The translations under genes were made by a program, and so were the position numbers. The notes under the pieces were generated by a model that saw only the letters and a program-made list of their open reading frames with translations, made no database searches and was not told where the DNA came from. Positions 63,877 to 64,000 of a stretch of DNA of 64,000 nucleotides are shown one piece after another. Position 1 is the first letter of the stretch, and each line of letters begins with the position of its first letter. The DNA is from Tricholoma matsutake (Eukaryota > Basidiomycota > Agaricomycetes > Agaricales > Tricholomataceae), in assembly GCA_026075535.2 (NCBI GenBank), contig AP026544.2, forward strand, positions 5,828,001-5,892,000, written 5' to 3'.

Positions 63877-64000
63877 GCAAGTCATAGTCGTCTATAAGGT
63901 CTGCCAGTAACGAGTCCATGTATCCCCAATTACGGTTAACATTCTGACTAAATATACGTAACTGTGGGGTAGATCTAAGTCTGTCCCTCATTTACGTTCG
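63877..64000 (-). pseudogene. A10 ORF2 start, running off the window
   Basis: The first ~35 codons of A10 ORF2 (ATG 63989-63991), the TAAATG junction and the last two ORF1 codons are present. The remainder of ORF1 and the A10 5' end lie beyond the right edge. Confidence 0.88.

Noticed and set aside
1..64000. LTR retrotransposon, DNA transposon, CRISPR array or bacterial operon
   Set aside because: There are no long terminal repeats, integrase, transposase, short spaced repeats or bacterial-type gene order. Poly(A) tails and variable-length TSDs point to target-primed retroelements.

Overview
The window is wall-to-wall retrotransposon sequence from a eukaryote. No host gene, tRNA, rRNA or LTR element is visible. 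The autonomous element, called family A here, is a non-LTR retrotransposon (LINE). It has a gag-like ORF1 with three CCHC knuckles and an ORF2 carrying APE endonuclease, reverse transcriptase, RNase H and a C-terminal Cys/His finger, and it ends in poly(A). That architecture and the RT wording fit the fungal Tad1-like clade, so a filamentous fungus (probably a basidiomycete) is my inference; it is not proven by the sequence.

The second family, called B here, is about 2.2 kb long and encodes no polymerase. Each full copy has a ~780-nt leader, one ORF of 269-280 codons for a protein I do not recognise, and a ~620-nt structured 3' UTR. B shares with A an 18-nt 5' terminus, a ~41-nt 3' terminus before poly(A), and a 3'-UTR stem-loop with constant loop TGAGAG and a covarying stem. 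B therefore looks like a coding, non-autonomous partner moved by the A machinery.

Layout. 1-9242: degraded A0 (+), interrupted by intact full-length A1 (-, 1564-8011), then a B 3' fragment. 9251-41445: A2 received A4, A4 received A3, and all three received B copies (B-a to B-i). The segment 13859-29466 is inverted between two identical, oppositely oriented B copies (B-a and B-g); the target-site duplications (TSDs) are swapped between them. 41446-41972: a truncated A6. 41978-55901: A7 (+), split by B-j (itself carrying B-k), by truncated A8, and by B-l. 55902-64000: fragments A9 and A10 (-), with B-m and the 5'-truncated A11 (+) inside A10.

Nearly every insertion has an 11-15 bp TSD, which allows the nesting order to be read. 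B ORFs fall into three intact sequence types: type 1 (B-a, c, g, j), type 2 (B-h, k, l) and type 3 (B-i). A fourth, rearranged and frameshifted type (B-b, e, m) has nevertheless inserted at least three times.

Limits: identities were judged by eye, no database was searched, and 'unknown protein' means not recognised by me. The junctions around 41972-41978 and 55901-56101 remain unexplained.
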